Positions 63,423 through 64,000 of a stretch of 64,000 bases of DNA are shown here, piece by piece (positions within the stretch are counted from its first letter, which is position 1; each line of letters starts with the position of its first letter). Where the stretch lies: NCBI GenBank assembly GCA_028820635.1, contig JAPPIG010000042.1, positions 97,738 through 161,737 of the forward strand, read 5' to 3'. Both the position numbers and the translations under genes were made by a program. Source of the DNA: Candidatus Poribacteria bacterium (GTDB taxonomy: Bacteria > Poribacteria > WGA-4E > WGA-3G). The notes under the pieces were generated by a model. It was given only the letters and a program-made list of their open reading frames with translations, was not told where the DNA came from and searched no databases.

Positions 63423-64000
63423 GTGGAATTCTCCTTATGGATTGCGGTGCGTTTCTTGTCTTTGTAGGAGGGAATTCCGATTCCCGACTATAGTAAACTT
63501 TAGAATTAATTGGACATTAGGATCGGTTCGGTCAGAAAACCGAAACTACCGCAGACACTGTAGCACAACCTGTTAGGTTGTGTTCCGTTTCTGCACAACC
63601 TAAATGAAGATTAAGTAATTAAATCGGTAATTTTCATTATGCATATTTGGTACATTTTAAGTGCTCTTCAGTCCCGTAGGGACGATATGTTTCGAAGCAC
63701 ATCAACAATAAATATGCCGTTCCTACGGAACTAAAGAGGCGGTGGGTAACATTTTTCTATAAACATATCGTCCCTACCAAATCAACGCTATGAATGCCTT
63801 TGTGGCATTCAGCGGGACTAAAGAAATTACCGAATTATTTTTTTTATCTTCATACAGGTTGTGCTACAAAATGTCCCTTAATTCTAAATGTCACTATATA
63901 AACGGTCGCGATTCGGAGATCGCTCCTACAAGAGTTTGGGTGGTCGCGATTCGGAGATCGCTCCTACAAAGAGTCGCGATTCGGAGATCGCTCCTACAAA
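63423..64000. repeat. Repeat-only right edge: REP-like hairpins and a GCACAACCT-family element
   Basis: Reversed REP-like hairpin (63463-63488); a TATAGT-type left end (63487); a 272-bp element (63593-63864) with inverted ends GCACAACCTAAATGAAGAT and (reversed) GCACAACCTGTATGAAGAT carrying the GGGACGATATG repeat and one mobile hairpin (63779-63816); then three REP-like copies in direct tandem (63905-63930, 63943-63968, 63973-63998). No gene. Confidence 0.7.

Noticed and set aside
63905..63998. Three direct copies of a 26-bp sequence suggested a short CRISPR array
   Set aside because: The spacers are 12 and 4 bases, the repeat is a dispersed REP-like hairpin found all over the window, and no cas gene is present.

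Overview
The window reads as one chromosome segment of a Gram-negative-type environmental bacterium, most likely Candidatus Poribacteria or a close relative. This is inferred from the gene mix: a DUF1501 protein, a sulfatase, Uma2-family nucleases, Gfo/Idh/MocA and xylose-isomerase-like sugar enzymes, several WD40/PD40 propeller proteins, an LRR protein with dockerin-like repeats, a SprA-like surface protein, and very many short intergenic palindromes. No rRNA, CRISPR array, prophage or complete IS was seen. The assignment is unproven.

Layout. 1-5.6 kb: the 3' two-fifths or so of a SprA-like outer-membrane protein and three small surface or secreted proteins. 5.9-6.5 kb: two tRNAs with a consensus promoter, flanked by MITE-like elements. 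6.6-16.4 kb (minus strand): a macromolecular-synthesis block of mutS2, dnaG, a sigma-region-2-only paralog of rpoD, and rpoD itself (with a 21-residue insertion in region 4), then a PD40 protein, a TPR protein, tRNA-Gly and a peroxiredoxin. 16.9-18 kb: a formylglycine-generating-enzyme-like protein that lacks the catalytic cysteines. 18.9-28.4 kb (plus strand): a five-gene cluster of circularly permuted ATP-grasp, alpha-E and transglutaminase proteins, with each function present twice. 28.4-30.6 kb (minus strand): a DUF2283 pair, a WD40 protein and a Uma2 nuclease.

The most unusual object is at 31.6-35.9 kb. One uninterrupted minus-strand frame encodes, in order, an ECF sigma factor, an FtsZ GTPase and a replicative DNA polymerase III alpha (DnaE) that stops before the OB and tau-binding part. 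A perfect Shine-Dalgarno sits inside the frame directly before the FtsZ methionine. No internal start is visible before DnaE, so transcription initiation, cell division and replication modules share one reading frame.

36-37.2 kb is repeat-rich and holds a 59-codon gene behind a perfect palindrome. 37.3-42.6 kb (minus strand) is a probable sugar or sugar-acid operon: epimerase, Uma2, mandelate-racemase family, SDR, TatD, sugar ABC permease. 43.4-53.9 kb: DUF1501, rsmD, a GH36-like glycosidase, a family-4-like uracil-DNA glycosylase, a HAL2-like phosphatase, an alcohol dehydrogenase, a GIY-YIG-like protein, an oxidoreductase and a TPR protein. 53.9-64 kb: the LRR/dockerin protein, a PL22-like lyase, a methyltransferase, a VIT/vWA protein, a sulfatase and an epimerase.

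Nearly every gap over 150 bp carries palindromic repeats. I separate a REP-like hairpin family with covarying stems and a fixed TCCTACA flank, a 36-bp mobile hairpin seen in filled and empty sites, and at least four families of MITE-like elements that carry these hairpins. In three places the host gene's stop codon lies inside the repeat.
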